Of a stretch of 64,000 nt of DNA, positions 1 through 8,350 are shown one piece after another. Within the stretch, counting starts at the first letter, position 1; the number at the start of each line of letters is the position of its first letter. Origin of the DNA: Proteobacteria bacterium UBA981 (GTDB lineage Bacteria > Pseudomonadota > Gammaproteobacteria > Ga0077536). Both the position numbers and the translations under genes were made by a program. The stretch covers positions 62,001-126,000 of the forward strand of contig DBBP01000008.1 of assembly GCA_002292285.1 (NCBI GenBank). The letters run 5' to 3'. The notes beneath the pieces are model-generated. The model had not been told where the DNA came from. It was given only the letters and a program-made list of their open reading frames with translations, and made no database searches.

Positions 1-250
1 CGAGTCGTATCAGGCGCTTGCCACGGTTGTAACCCAGGAACACTGGCGACACGGGCAAATCCGTCGCAACTTGTGAGCGCAATAAGCGCACGTTGTCGCC
101 GCCGGGTGGTTCGATTTTGATGACTTCGGCGCCATAGTCGGCGAGCAGTAAGGCCGCCGATGGTGCGGCCACCATCTGAGAAAATTCGACGACGCGAAAC
201 CCACTCAGGGGTAGGTCATCCCGGGGTGTTGATGCCGTTGGTTCAGTCAT
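1..250 (-). CDS. Class III CoA-transferase (CaiB/BaiF family), N-terminal part only
   Basis: The reading frame opens at an ATG (complement of 248-250) and runs off the left edge, giving the first 83 residues. These contain the family's N-terminal signature: 'GFRVVEFSQMVAAPSAA' followed by 'LLADYGAEVIKIEPPGGD', the Rossmann-like start that contacts CoA. Class III enzymes move CoA between carboxylic acids; the catalytic aspartate near residue 170 lies outside the window, so activity cannot be judged. It is the third gene of a minus-strand row after the monooxygenase and the SnoaL-like gene (59-nt gap), suggesting a shared role in activating or recycling acids. A complete relative is at 61806-63065. 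The family is sure, the substrate unknown. Confidence 0.88.
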   Translation of the reverse strand, partial: MTEPTASTPRDDLPLSGFRVVEFSQMVAAPSAALLLADYGAEVIKIEPPGGDNVRLLRSQVATDLPVSPVFLGYNRGKRLIRL

Positions 251-309
251 CGACTATGCCGCATCACAGCGCAGCCAGCGGACCAGCCAGTTCGGTCCTC
301 GCGTTCGAC

Positions 310-702
310 TTACCCATAATCGTGATACTCGGTGACGAGATTGCCCTCAAAGACATAGATTGAGCAGAGCTGTATTTCGATTAACTCTCCGTCCGCGCCG
401 ATGCCTGGAATATCAGTCGTCGCGAGACCACCCCAGGTATGCGTGCGCACGACCGTGTTGCCCGACTCAATAACAGATTCAGGTTCGCTGAGCTTGCGGT
501 CCGGCACCAGATTGCTGGCAAAGGTCTTGAGCGTTTCGATGAAGTCGTCGGCGTCGTTGTGTTCGAAGTTACGGTTGTGGTGGCAAAAGTAAAATTGCGG
601 GGCCAGAAATCCGCGCAGGCGCTCGAAATCCTTCTCGTTATAAGCGTTGACCATGTCGTCAATAATTGCGCTTAATCCGTCGCTGGAAGAATCAGTACTC
701 AT
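310..702 (-). CDS. SnoaL/NTF2-like domain protein
   Basis: A 130-residue single-domain protein starting at ATG 702. It has the cone-shaped NTF2 fold pattern: an N-terminal helix ('IIDDMVNAYNEKDFERLRGFL'-type start), an aromatic and His-rich strand ('QFYFCHHNRNFEH'), and a C-terminal strand ending 'YVFEGNLVTEYHDYG'. Members act as isomerases, cyclases, hydratases or dehydratases on hydrophobic ketones, or as non-catalytic binding proteins. It lies 74 nt downstream of the flavin monooxygenase and 59 nt upstream of the CoA-transferase on the same strand, so a part in the same ketone or polyketide-like pathway is plausible. There is no signal peptide, so it is cytoplasmic. The fold is recognisable; the reaction is not. 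Confidence 0.75.
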   Translation of the reverse strand: MSTDSSSDGLSAIIDDMVNAYNEKDFERLRGFLAPQFYFCHHNRNFEHNDADDFIETLKTFASNLVPDRKLSEPESVIESGNTVVRTHTWGGLATTDIPGIGADGELIEIQLCSIYVFEGNLVTEYHDYG

Positions 703-776
703 AAGAATTAACCTTTTGTCGCTAATGACCGCGCAGCCGAATTATAGGCTGCCGCAGGTGCCCGTTGTCGCGCATA

Positions 777-2303
777 TTAGCGACTGAAATAGGCGGGAGA
801 TGCCAGTGGTTCGACGTCGTAAGCGTGCGTATCCGGGGCTGTCGTATCAAGGCGGTATTGGCCCATGTTGCGCGGATACTGGGTGACCACGCGACCGGAG
901 GCGTGACGAAAGTAATTATTACAATCTTCAGCCCAGACGCCGATGCCGTTGGCGTCGTGTTGAATGCCGAGGTTGTACTCGTCCATCACCTCGGCGCGCA
1001 CGTCCATGAACGCCAGTTGCTCACTGTCCAGGCGCTCCAGCTGACGCACGATATAAGCGGCCTGACACTCGATCATGAACAAAATGGAGCCTTTGTTGGT
1101 GTTCGGTCCGTAGAGCTGGAACAGATTGGGAAATCCAGCGGTGCTGATACCGAGATAGGCCTGCGCACCATTGGCCCAAGCATCGTTCAGGTGTTGTCCG
1201 CCGCGGCCCACTACATCAATGCTGGACAAATAGCGCGTGACGTTAAATCCGGTCGCAATCACAAGGGTGTCGAACTGATGCTCGGTACCGTCGGCAGTCA
1301 CAACGCCGTTCGCCGTGACGCGCTCGATGCCGTCCGTCACCAGCTGCACGTTGTCGCGATTAAAAGCCTGATAGTACTTGCTCGACAGCAGTACGCGTTT
1401 GCAACCAAAGGCGTAGCGGGGAGTCAGTTTATCGCGCAGCTGGGGGTTTTCGACCAGCGCAATGTTATCCAGCACCATGTTGACCGAGGCCTCATAACGG
1501 TCTGCATCATCAAGCAATACGAAGCCTTCAAACTGCTGCCAGAGTCGAAACCGATTTTGCTCGACGGCATCCGGTGCGGTAGCGAAATACTCGAGTTTCT
1601 TCGCGGAGTAGGGGCGATCTTTTTTCGGCATAACCCAATTCGGGGTGCGCTGAAACAGGGTCAGATGTGCTGCTTGTCTGGCCACTTCGGGTACACACTG
1701 GACAGCGCTCGCGGCACTGCCGATCACCCCGATCCGTTCACCGCGGAGGTCGTGATTGTGGTCCCAGCGAGCAGTGTGGAATTGGGTGCCAGCGAATTGA
1801 TCGAGACCTTCGATTGCGGGCCACACCGGTTCATTGAACATGCCCTGGGCGGCGACGAGCACAGCGGCCGTGTAATGGTCGCCGGCATTGGTATGGACGT
1901 GCCAATGTCCGGCATCGTCATCCCAGGCTGCGGCAGTGACTTCGGTATTCAGGCGTACATGTGGCGTGACGGCGTACTTGTCGGCGCACGCCTGCACGTA
2001 TTCAAGAATCTCCGGCGCATCCGCATAGGGCGTGCTCCAGTCCCGCTTAACTTCAAAACTGAACGAATACAGATGCGACGGCACGTCGCAGGCAGCGCCC
2101 GGGTAGCGGTTGTGCCACCAAGTGCCACCGAGTCCTGGTGCTTTCTCAAGGATGACGAAGTTCTCGTAACCCGCCTGGAGCAATTTGATGCCCATGCAGA
2201 TACCGCCGGGGCCGGCGCCAATGATCACAATGCGCCTGGCGTTGTGTTCTACCTCACGTTCAATGCTAACCACCTGACGCTCGCTCACTCGTGCTGAATC
2301 CAC
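777..2303 (-). CDS. Flavin-containing monooxygenase of the Baeyer-Villiger type
   Basis: A 508-residue protein beginning at a GTG codon at 2303. It shows an FAD-binding Rossmann motif (GAGPGG, near residue 31) followed by 'GLGGTWWHNRYPGAACD', a Baeyer-Villiger fingerprint sequence 'FAGTQFHTARWDH' (FxGxxxHxxxWD), and an NADPH-binding 'GVIGSAASAVQ'. Such enzymes insert oxygen next to a ketone carbonyl to give esters or lactones, using NADPH and O2. It is divergent from the enoyl-CoA hydratase gene and is followed by the SnoaL-like and CoA-transferase genes, so the row may turn a cyclic or branched ketone into an acid for CoA activation. The substrate is not predictable from sequence. Confidence 0.9.
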   Translation of the reverse strand: MDSARVSERQVVSIEREVEHNARRIVIIGAGPGGICMGIKLLQAGYENFVILEKAPGLGGTWWHNRYPGAACDVPSHLYSFSFEVKRDWSTPYADAPEILEYVQACADKYAVTPHVRLNTEVTAAAWDDDAGHWHVHTNAGDHYTAAVLVAAQGMFNEPVWPAIEGLDQFAGTQFHTARWDHNHDLRGERIGVIGSAASAVQCVPEVARQAAHLTLFQRTPNWVMPKKDRPYSAKKLEYFATAPDAVEQNRFRLWQQFEGFVLLDDADRYEASVNMVLDNIALVENPQLRDKLTPRYAFGCKRVLLSSKYYQAFNRDNVQLVTDGIERVTANGVVTADGTEHQFDTLVIATGFNVTRYLSSIDVVGRGGQHLNDAWANGAQAYLGISTAGFPNLFQLYGPNTNKGSILFMIECQAAYIVRQLERLDSEQLAFMDVRAEVMDEYNLGIQHDANGIGVWAEDCNNYFRHASGRVVTQYPRNMGQYRLDTTAPDTHAYDVEPLASPAYFSR

Positions 2304-2401
2304 ACCCGAATAGTAATGGAATCGCGCACTGCAGGGGTAAGATGGATTTGAGTGCTAATCACTGGGGTCGGCACTGTCAGTTGAACAGTCGGAGACTATC
2401 G

Positions 2402-3307
2402 ATGCCGGACTACGAATTTATCGACTATCAGGTCGAGCGCGGACGTGCGCGAATCACCCTCAATCGACCCGCTAAGCGCAATGCCCTATCGCTCGCTTTG
2501 CTGGAGGAACTGAATCACGCGCTGTGGGAGGCCGATGATCACAAGGCGGTGCACGCGGTGGTTCTAAAAGGGGCCGGCAGTTGCTTTAGCTCCGGCTACG
2601 ATCTCGACCCGGGCGCACGTGCGAAAGAGGCGCAGGCCAGAGACCGGCGTGGCGGGAATATCTACGCCGAGCCGACCATCGACGACGACATTTGGCGCTT
2701 GGAGCGTACCCAACGACTGCGTATGGCGCTGTTTGATATGCACAAACCGGTTATCGCCCAGGTGCACGGATACTGCCTCGCCGGCGGCACGGATTTGGCG
2801 TTGCTGTGTGACATGGTGATTGTCGCCGACGACGCCGTGATTGGTTTCCCGCCGGCGCGCGACCTGGGGTCGCTACCGAATCAGATGTGGATCTATCACG
2901 TCGGTCCGCAATGGGCGAAGCGCTTGTGTCTGACCGGCGACACGATTACCGGCGCAGAAGCGCAGCAAATTGGTTTCGCCTTGAAATCCGTGCCGCTTGA
3001 GTACCTTGAGAGTGAGTGCGAGAGCTTGCTCGATCGCCTGGCCCAAATCGATCCGGATTTACTCAGCGCCAACAAGCGCATTGTTAACGTCGGGATGGAG
3101 CTGATGGGCGCACGCACCCTGCAACGCATGGCGGCCGAGAACGACGCCCGCGGTCATCTGGCCCCGGGCACTAAAGTGTTCAAAGACAACGTTAAGGAAG
3201 TCGGGCTGAAGGCGGCACTTAAAGCCCGCGACAGTGGCTTTGGTGATGGTCGCGCACGCGTTAATGGTCCTGAGTTGCGCGATGCAGATGGCCGTCTGAT
3301 GGATTGA
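2402..3307 (+). CDS. Enoyl-CoA hydratase/isomerase family protein
   Basis: The ATG at 2402 is chosen because it follows a good ribosome site (GGAGA at 2391-2395) and gives the usual N-terminus ('ARITLNRPAKRNALS'); 301 residues. The crotonase oxyanion-hole segments are present ('SCFSSGYDLDPG' and 'GYCLAGGTDLALLCD'). The two glutamates of classical hydratases are not: the first position is Asp (AGGTDL), as in dienoyl-CoA isomerase, and the second falls on proline in 'IGFPPARDLG'. It is therefore a crotonase of uncertain reaction (isomerase, hydrolase or another). It is divergent from the monooxygenase and ends at a bidirectional terminator, so it is probably monocistronic. Confidence 0.85.
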   Translation: MPDYEFIDYQVERGRARITLNRPAKRNALSLALLEELNHALWEADDHKAVHAVVLKGAGSCFSSGYDLDPGARAKEAQARDRRGGNIYAEPTIDDDIWRLERTQRLRMALFDMHKPVIAQVHGYCLAGGTDLALLCDMVIVADDAVIGFPPARDLGSLPNQMWIYHVGPQWAKRLCLTGDTITGAEAQQIGFALKSVPLEYLESECESLLDRLAQIDPDLLSANKRIVNVGMELMGARTLQRMAAENDARGHLAPGTKVFKDNVKEVGLKAALKARDSGFGDGRARVNGPELRDADGRLMD

Positions 3308-3348
3308 TCTGAATCAGGTCCAAATGCCAACGCCGGTGGTGTAGAGGC

Positions 3349-3381
3349 AAAAAAAAAAGGCGCAGAAGCTGCGCCTTTTTT
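3349..3381. terminator. Bidirectional intrinsic terminator
   Basis: A run of ten A, a perfect 7-bp GC-rich stem (GGCGCAG / CTGCGCC, loop AAG), then six T. The A and T tracts extend the stem, so it works on both strands. It sits between the convergent enoyl-CoA hydratase gene (ends 3307) and thiolase gene (ends 3402) and can end both transcripts. Confidence 0.93.
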
Positions 3382-3401
3382 AGTGGGCCTGGGAGGCTAG
3401 A

Positions 3402-4607
3402 TCATGCGCCTTCCTTACCCACAATCGTCACAGACGACACGTTCTGGTGCGGAAAGCCGCCCAGATTATGCGTCAGGCCGAACACCGGTTCTTGCTGCCG
3501 TTGGCGTTCGCCCGCACGGCCGTGCATCTGCAGGTACATCTCGTAAATCATGCGTAAGCCCGACGCGCCAATCGGGTGCCCGAAGCATTTGAGTCCACCA
3601 TCAATCTGACATGGCACCTTGCCGTCAGCGTCATAAAAGCCATCCATGACGTCATTCACCGCGCGGCCCTCAGGTGAAATGTACAAATCCTCCATCGTCA
3701 CCAATTCAGTAATTGAGAAGCAATCGTGGACTTCAAACAAACTGATCTGGTCGCGAGGTTTGCTGATATCAGCCTCTTTATACGCCCGTTCTGCGGCTTT
3801 GCGCGTGGTCATGAAATAGCTGCCGTCCCAAGAGTTATGTTGGGCTTCGGTACCATTGGAGACCGCCAGTTGTAGCGCCTTGACCGTAACCAGATCTTTC
3901 TTGCCAAGTGCGCGGGCGATTTCTGGTGTGGTGACGATGGCACATGCCGAGCCGTCGCTCACGCCACAGCAGTCATATAAGCCCAACGGATCGGCAATCA
4001 TTGGCGCGTTGAGAACTTTTTCCTCGTTAATCTTGTTGCGCAGATGGGCCTTCGGGTTGCGCGAGCCGTTGTCATGGCTCTTGATTGAAATATGCGCCAT
4101 CGCGCGCTTCAAATCGCCAGCATCAACGCCATGTTTGGCCGAGTAGGCTGCCGCCAATTGCGCAAATGATCCGGGCGCAGAAGCATTCGCCCAGTACAGA
4201 TCATTGACCGAACCGCGGCTGCGTTGCGGCAGGCCGCCGTAACCGGTGTCTTTCAGCTTCTCGACGCCGACAGCGAGGGCGATGTCGGCCGCGCCTGAGG
4301 CAACTGCATAGACCGCGCCCCGAAACGCTTCCGTACCACTGGCGCAGTAGTTCTCCACGCGAGTTACCGGAATGTAGGGCAGCCGTAGCGCCGTTGCCAA
4401 CGGCACCCCCGATTTACCGACATGCTGCTCTTCGATCGCCGTGCCGAACCACGCTGCGTCGATTTGATTGGTTTCAATACCTGCATCCGCGAGTGCCTCG
4501 GTATACGCTTCGACGATGAGATCGTCGGCGTTTTTGTCCCAGCGCTCGCCGAACTTGGCGCAGCCCATGCCAAGGATTGCTACTTTGTCTTTGATTCCTG
4601 ATGCCAT
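3402..4607 (-). CDS. Thiolase family protein, SCP2/archaeal-like type
   Basis: A 401-residue thiolase. The acyl-binding cysteine is visible at residue 88 ('ENYCASGTEAF') and the catalytic His in 'CFGHPIGASG'. The second cysteine of classical biosynthetic thiolases is replaced by the 'LTHNLGG' motif of SCP2-type and archaeal thiolases. These enzymes condense or cleave 3-oxoacyl-CoA. The gene starts 11 nt after the stop of the HMGS-DUF35 fusion, so the two are co-transcribed and probably form a complex, as thiolase, HMG-CoA synthase and DUF35 proteins do in archaea. Direction (synthesis or beta-oxidation-like cleavage) cannot be told; the nearby acyl-CoA ligase, crotonase and CoA-transferase favour breakdown. 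Confidence 0.92.
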   Translation of the reverse strand: MASGIKDKVAILGMGCAKFGERWDKNADDLIVEAYTEALADAGIETNQIDAAWFGTAIEEQHVGKSGVPLATALRLPYIPVTRVENYCASGTEAFRGAVYAVASGAADIALAVGVEKLKDTGYGGLPQRSRGSVNDLYWANASAPGSFAQLAAAYSAKHGVDAGDLKRAMAHISIKSHDNGSRNPKAHLRNKINEEKVLNAPMIADPLGLYDCCGVSDGSACAIVTTPEIARALGKKDLVTVKALQLAVSNGTEAQHNSWDGSYFMTTRKAAERAYKEADISKPRDQISLFEVHDCFSITELVTMEDLYISPEGRAVNDVMDGFYDADGKVPCQIDGGLKCFGHPIGASGLRMIYEMYLQMHGRAGERQRQQEPVFGLTHNLGGFPHQNVSSVTIVGKEGA

Positions 4608-4618
4608 ATCAAATCTCC

Positions 4619-6073
4619 CTATGCGGCCCCATCGGCCGGTGTCGCTTTCCAGAAGTATCGCCGAAAACCGCGACGCTTATCGTAATCTTTTACTCGGAAT
4701 ACCATCCTCATCGGCATGCCCACAACCAATTCGGTGTCCGGGTCAATGTCGGTGAAGTCGCTCATCAGGCGTCCGCCTTCGTCGAATTGCACCATGCCAA
4801 AGTAGTTCGGCGGGTCCGGGGTATAAGTCAGACCATCGGCCGTGTAGGAGTTGAGCTTGGCTGTTTTGCTCGAAAACGGCTCATCCTCCTGGCTGCCAAT
4901 GGCCGCGCAATCCGCATCGACGCAGATATTCGTCTTTGGAAACTGCAAGGTGCCGCACTTATTGCATTTGCCCCCGATAAACCCCTGCGTCATCGCCCGA
5001 TTGCGGTACAGGGTGGTGAGCCCGGTGACCTTGTCGGTCTCAGCACGAATGCCGCGCTCCATGATGAGTAACTCGTTAAAAGCAACAAAGCGCTGATAAT
5101 TGTGCTCTTCGCGACGGCGCGCGAGATGACCGTCGATGCCAAGTCGACCACGCATGGTCGAGATCGCGGGCGTGACTTCAAAAACAAGCGCGTCGCAACC
5201 CTGTCCAAATCCAATCATGAGAATCTTGTCGCCTGCTTCAGCCTGTTCCAGCGCGTTGACCAGCATCACTAATGAATGGGCAGTGCCAGTTTCGCCGCAG
5301 TTGGCCTGCAGGTCGTCGGCGACTGACTTGGGTGGCAAGCCAATGGTCTTGACCAGCATGGGCGCGACTGCAGGCATCGTGGAGGGGACACAGAACTTGG
5401 AAATCGAATCGGCCGGGACGCCCGCTCTGTCTAAAGCCGCGGCAACAACCCCCGGGACAATCTTGAGGTAGCTTTCGTCGCGCACCCAGCGCTCTTCCCA
5501 GGTGTAATCGAAACTTTCGCCTTCGCCACGGAAATGATCGACGAAATCAACGGTCTCTGTCGCACCGCCCAGATAGCGCGCTATCACCGCGCCTTCGCCA
5601 ACCAACAGCGCGGCAGCGCCGTCACCGCAGCTGAATTCGAGCGGGCTGGCCGCTTTGGTCCGGCGTTTCTCACTGGCGCAAACGAGGGTTTTGCGCTCGC
5701 CACTGGTTTGCAACGCGAGCATCAGCGCCGAACTGCCGGCGCGCTGCGAAGAGGATAAATCGACTGCTTGCACGCCACGGCTCAGGTTTAGGGCCTCAGC
5801 CAGGATGCCGGAGTTTTGTCTGTCCAGAAACGGATAGGTGGTCGACGCCATGTACAGCCCACCGACGTCGCCGCGCGGCATATCGGCGAGGCAATCACGC
5901 CCGGCCTCGACTGCCATCGTCACCGTGTCCTCGTCCCAGTTCGCCATCGCGCGCTCACCGCGCCCTAAACTCCGCAAGCCAGGATTGAACCAGCTGTGCG
6001 CCTTGGCAATTTCTGCGCGTTGTAGCCGTGCTTTGGGCACGTAGCCACCGTAGGCGAGGATGCCTGCTGCCAT
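4619..6073 (-). CDS. HMG-CoA-synthase-fold protein fused to a DUF35 (zinc ribbon/OB-fold) domain
   Basis: A 484-residue fusion. Residues about 1-300 have the HMG-CoA synthase/KAS III thiolase fold ('ILAYGGYVPKARL', 'CGDGAAALLVG', 'NCGETGTAHSL'). Residues about 365-480 form a DUF35 domain: a zinc ribbon with Cys 370, 373, 384 and 389, then an OB-fold ending in 'PMRMVFRVK'. In classical HMG-CoA synthases the triad is Glu/Cys/His. By motif alignment the Glu position is Thr 78/79, the Cys position is Gln 110 ('DLSSSQRAGSSAL') and the His position is Cys 228 ('FCVPSTMP'). It may thus be a non-condensing partner or use other chemistry. Start ATG 6073 has an AGGAG site at 6083-6087. The downstream gene, 11 nt away, is the thiolase. 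Confidence 0.85.
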   Translation of the reverse strand: MAAGILAYGGYVPKARLQRAEIAKAHSWFNPGLRSLGRGERAMANWDEDTVTMAVEAGRDCLADMPRGDVGGLYMASTTYPFLDRQNSGILAEALNLSRGVQAVDLSSSQRAGSSALMLALQTSGERKTLVCASEKRRTKAASPLEFSCGDGAAALLVGEGAVIARYLGGATETVDFVDHFRGEGESFDYTWEERWVRDESYLKIVPGVVAAALDRAGVPADSISKFCVPSTMPAVAPMLVKTIGLPPKSVADDLQANCGETGTAHSLVMLVNALEQAEAGDKILMIGFGQGCDALVFEVTPAISTMRGRLGIDGHLARRREEHNYQRFVAFNELLIMERGIRAETDKVTGLTTLYRNRAMTQGFIGGKCNKCGTLQFPKTNICVDADCAAIGSQEDEPFSSKTAKLNSYTADGLTYTPDPPNYFGMVQFDEGGRLMSDFTDIDPDTELVVGMPMRMVFRVKDYDKRRGFRRYFWKATPADGAA

Positions 6074-6114
6074 CGTGTGAACTCCTGTGAAGTTGGGCGA
6101 AAGACCTGCGGCCT

Positions 6115-6143
6115 ATTCTCGGCAAAAAGGACGCGGCTGACAA
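6115..6143 (-). promoter_or_regulatory. Probable sigma-70 promoter of the HMGS-DUF35/thiolase operon
   Basis: On the minus strand a TTGTCA -35 box (complement of 6138-6143) and a GAGAAT -10 box (complement of 6115-6120) are separated by exactly 17 nt. Transcription would begin near 6108, giving a leader of about 35 nt before the ATG at 6073. The rest of the 254-nt gap up to the acyl-CoA ligase stop (6328) holds no gene and no clear terminator. Confidence 0.5.
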
Positions 6144-6327
6144 TTGCCGGCCCTCCGCCAGGTTAGTTGCCCGTGCGCAGCGAGAATCTCAGGTCGACGG
6201 ATTTACTGTGCATGGGGCCGGACTGCCACTTCTAGTTATGTTGCCGGCTTCTTTAAGCGCCGCACTTTGAAAAGCATTCCGTGCGCGGGCTATGGCGGGC
6301 CTTGGGACCTGCTCAGCAACCCGCTGC

Positions 6328-8022
6328 TCAGGCAGTTTTCGCCGTGTCCAGACCCAGTTCTTCAGCCATGTGGTCACGCATGACGAATTTTTGAATCTTG
6401 CCGGTCACGGTCATCGGAAATTCATTGACGAAGCGAATGTGCGCAGGAACCTTGTAGTGGGCAATCTGGCCTCTGCAGAATTCTCGAATCTCATCTTCGT
6501 CAGCGCTCTCGCCATCGCGCAGCTGAATCCACGCGGCGACTGCTTCACCGTAACGCTCATCGGGCACGCCGAATACGGCGACGTCCTGAATCTTGTCATG
6601 GCGATACAGGTATTCCTCGATTTCGCGCGGATAGACGTTCTCTCCGCCACGAATAATCATGTCTTTTACGCGACCGACGATATTGCAATAGCCTTCATCA
6701 TCGATCACCGCAAGATCGCCGGTATGCATCCAGCCGCCGCTATCAATTGAATCAGCGGTTTTTTCCGGTTCGTTCCAGTAGCCGTGCATGACGCTATAGC
6801 CGCGCGTGCACAATTCGCCGCGCTCACCGCGCGCGACGACCTTGCCGTCCTCGTCGATGATCTTGACCTGCACATGCGGCATCACGCGGCCAACCGTGGA
6901 CACGCGTTTGTCCAGTGGATCGTCGGTGCCGGATTGAAAACTTACCGGGCTGGTCTCGGTCATGCCGTAAGCGATCGTGACTTCACCCATGTTCATCTCT
7001 TTCTGTACGCGCTTCATCACTTCAATCGGGCACGGCGCGCCCGCCATGATGCCGGTGCGCAGCGAAGACAAATCAGTGTTGGCGAACTCTGGATGATCGA
7101 GTTCGCCGATGAACATCGTCGGCACGCCGTGCAAAGCGGTGCAGCGCTCGGCCGCAATGGCCTGTAGTACATCGCCGGGATCGAATCCTTCGCCGGGGAA
7201 GACCATTGCTGCCCCGTGCGTGGTGCAGGTGAGTACGCCCATGACCATGCCGAAGCAGTGATAGAGAGGAACCGGGATGCACAACCGATCGTCAGCCGAG
7301 AATTTCATCGCCAGTCCAACGAAGTAACCGTTGTTGACGATATTAAAATGGCTCAAGGTTGCGCCTTTCGGCATGCCGGTGGTGCCGCTGGTGAACTGGA
7401 TGTTGATGGCATCATCCGGGTCCAGGGTTGTTTTGATGTCGGCGACCTGGCCGCGGGTTTCTGCAGTGGCGGCGGCGTTGATGTCGGCAAAACGATACAT
7501 GCCCGGGAGCGATTCATCTGCGGTACAGATGATGCTCTGCAGGTGCGGCAGACGCGCGCTGCGCAGCGCTCCCGGTGCGCAATCGGCACATTCCGGTGCA
7601 ATCTCCCGCAGCATGGCGACGTAGTCGCTGGTCTTGAATCGGTCGGCAATGACGATGGCTTTGCACTCAACCTGATTGAGCGCGTATTCCAGTTCCGAAA
7701 TACGGTATGCCGGGTTGATGTTAACCAGCACCAGGCCAATTTTTGCGGTCGCAAACTGCGTCAATACCCATTCGATGCGGTTTGGCGACCAGATGCCAAT
7801 CCGTTCTCCGGGTTGCAAGCCGAGTGACAACAAACCGGCAGCAAGTTCGTCCACTGCGGTGTTCAGTTCGGCATAACTCATGCGCACATTCTGGTGCCGC
7901 ACGATCACTGCATCGCGATCACCAAATTGTTCAGCGGCTTGCTCAAGCGCATCGCCGATGGTCTGGAACATGAGGGGTGTGGCGCTGATGCCGCTGACGT
8001 AGCTCGGGGTTGTTGTACTCAT
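6328..8022 (-). CDS. AMP-forming acyl-CoA synthetase
   Basis: A 564-residue member of the adenylate-forming family, which activates a carboxylic acid with ATP and then thioesterifies it to CoA. Motifs in order: P-loop 'FTSGTTGMPKGA' (near residue 213), 'YGMTETSP', 'GWMHTGDLAVIDDEGY', the hinge 'GRVKDMIIRGGENVYPREIE', and the catalytic lysine in 'TVTGKIQKF'. The overall sequence fits medium-chain or broad fatty/aryl acid ligases; the acid is not predictable. It starts 12 nt after the stop of the thiamine-binding-family gene, at the end of the lptF-metH-asnS row, yet in function it belongs with the thiolase pair downstream. Confidence 0.92.
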   Translation of the reverse strand: MSTTTPSYVSGISATPLMFQTIGDALEQAAEQFGDRDAVIVRHQNVRMSYAELNTAVDELAAGLLSLGLQPGERIGIWSPNRIEWVLTQFATAKIGLVLVNINPAYRISELEYALNQVECKAIVIADRFKTSDYVAMLREIAPECADCAPGALRSARLPHLQSIICTADESLPGMYRFADINAAATAETRGQVADIKTTLDPDDAINIQFTSGTTGMPKGATLSHFNIVNNGYFVGLAMKFSADDRLCIPVPLYHCFGMVMGVLTCTTHGAAMVFPGEGFDPGDVLQAIAAERCTALHGVPTMFIGELDHPEFANTDLSSLRTGIMAGAPCPIEVMKRVQKEMNMGEVTIAYGMTETSPVSFQSGTDDPLDKRVSTVGRVMPHVQVKIIDEDGKVVARGERGELCTRGYSVMHGYWNEPEKTADSIDSGGWMHTGDLAVIDDEGYCNIVGRVKDMIIRGGENVYPREIEEYLYRHDKIQDVAVFGVPDERYGEAVAAWIQLRDGESADEDEIREFCRGQIAHYKVPAHIRFVNEFPMTVTGKIQKFVMRDHMAEELGLDTAKTA

Positions 8023-8034
8023 TAACGCATTACC

Positions 8035-8349
8035 TTAACTGTCCTGATCGCGCGCGAGGAGGGTGCGCACGCTGTTCAATTTATCGTCCATGGTTTGTTG
8101 TTTATCCGTGCGTGTGCCGACTCGCATCGAGGTCGAAATGCGTCGTGCGCCCATCGCATGGACACGCTCGTGGCAGCGTTTAACGACTGCGAACACGGCG
8201 TCCCATTCTCCTTCAATGACGGTGCCATAGGGATGCAAATGGGCGTTCAGCCCGGCATCGCGAATAATGCGTTCACATTCGGCGACGTGTGGCGATACCG
8301 AGACGCCCACCCCGATGGGGACGACACAAAAATCGACCATCACCTGCAT
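8035..8349 (-). CDS. MTH1187/YkoF-family thiamine-binding-like protein (DUF77)
   Basis: A 104-residue protein if begun at the ATG at 8349 ('MQVMVDFCVVPIGVGVSVS'), the start that matches the family and lies 1 nt past the asnS stop; a longer frame reading into asnS is unlikely to be used. The family signature ('PIGVGVSVSPHVAECERIIRDAGL' region and 'HPYGTVIEGEWDAVFAVVKRCHE') is clear. Related proteins are small ferredoxin-like-fold dimers or tetramers, some binding thiamine or its pyrimidine. It lies in a chain asnS - this gene - acyl-CoA ligase with gaps of 1 and 12 nt. No specific role can be given. Confidence 0.85.
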   Translation of the reverse strand: MQVMVDFCVVPIGVGVSVSPHVAECERIIRDAGLNAHLHPYGTVIEGEWDAVFAVVKRCHERVHAMGARRISTSMRVGTRTDKQQTMDDKLNSVRTLLARDQDS

Positions 8350-8350
8350 G

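Noticed and set aside
765..2297. A 510-codon open frame on the plus strand opposite the monooxygenase gene
   Set aside because: It mirrors the minus-strand gene codon by codon, has no recognisable domain, and long antisense frames are expected in GC-rich DNA.
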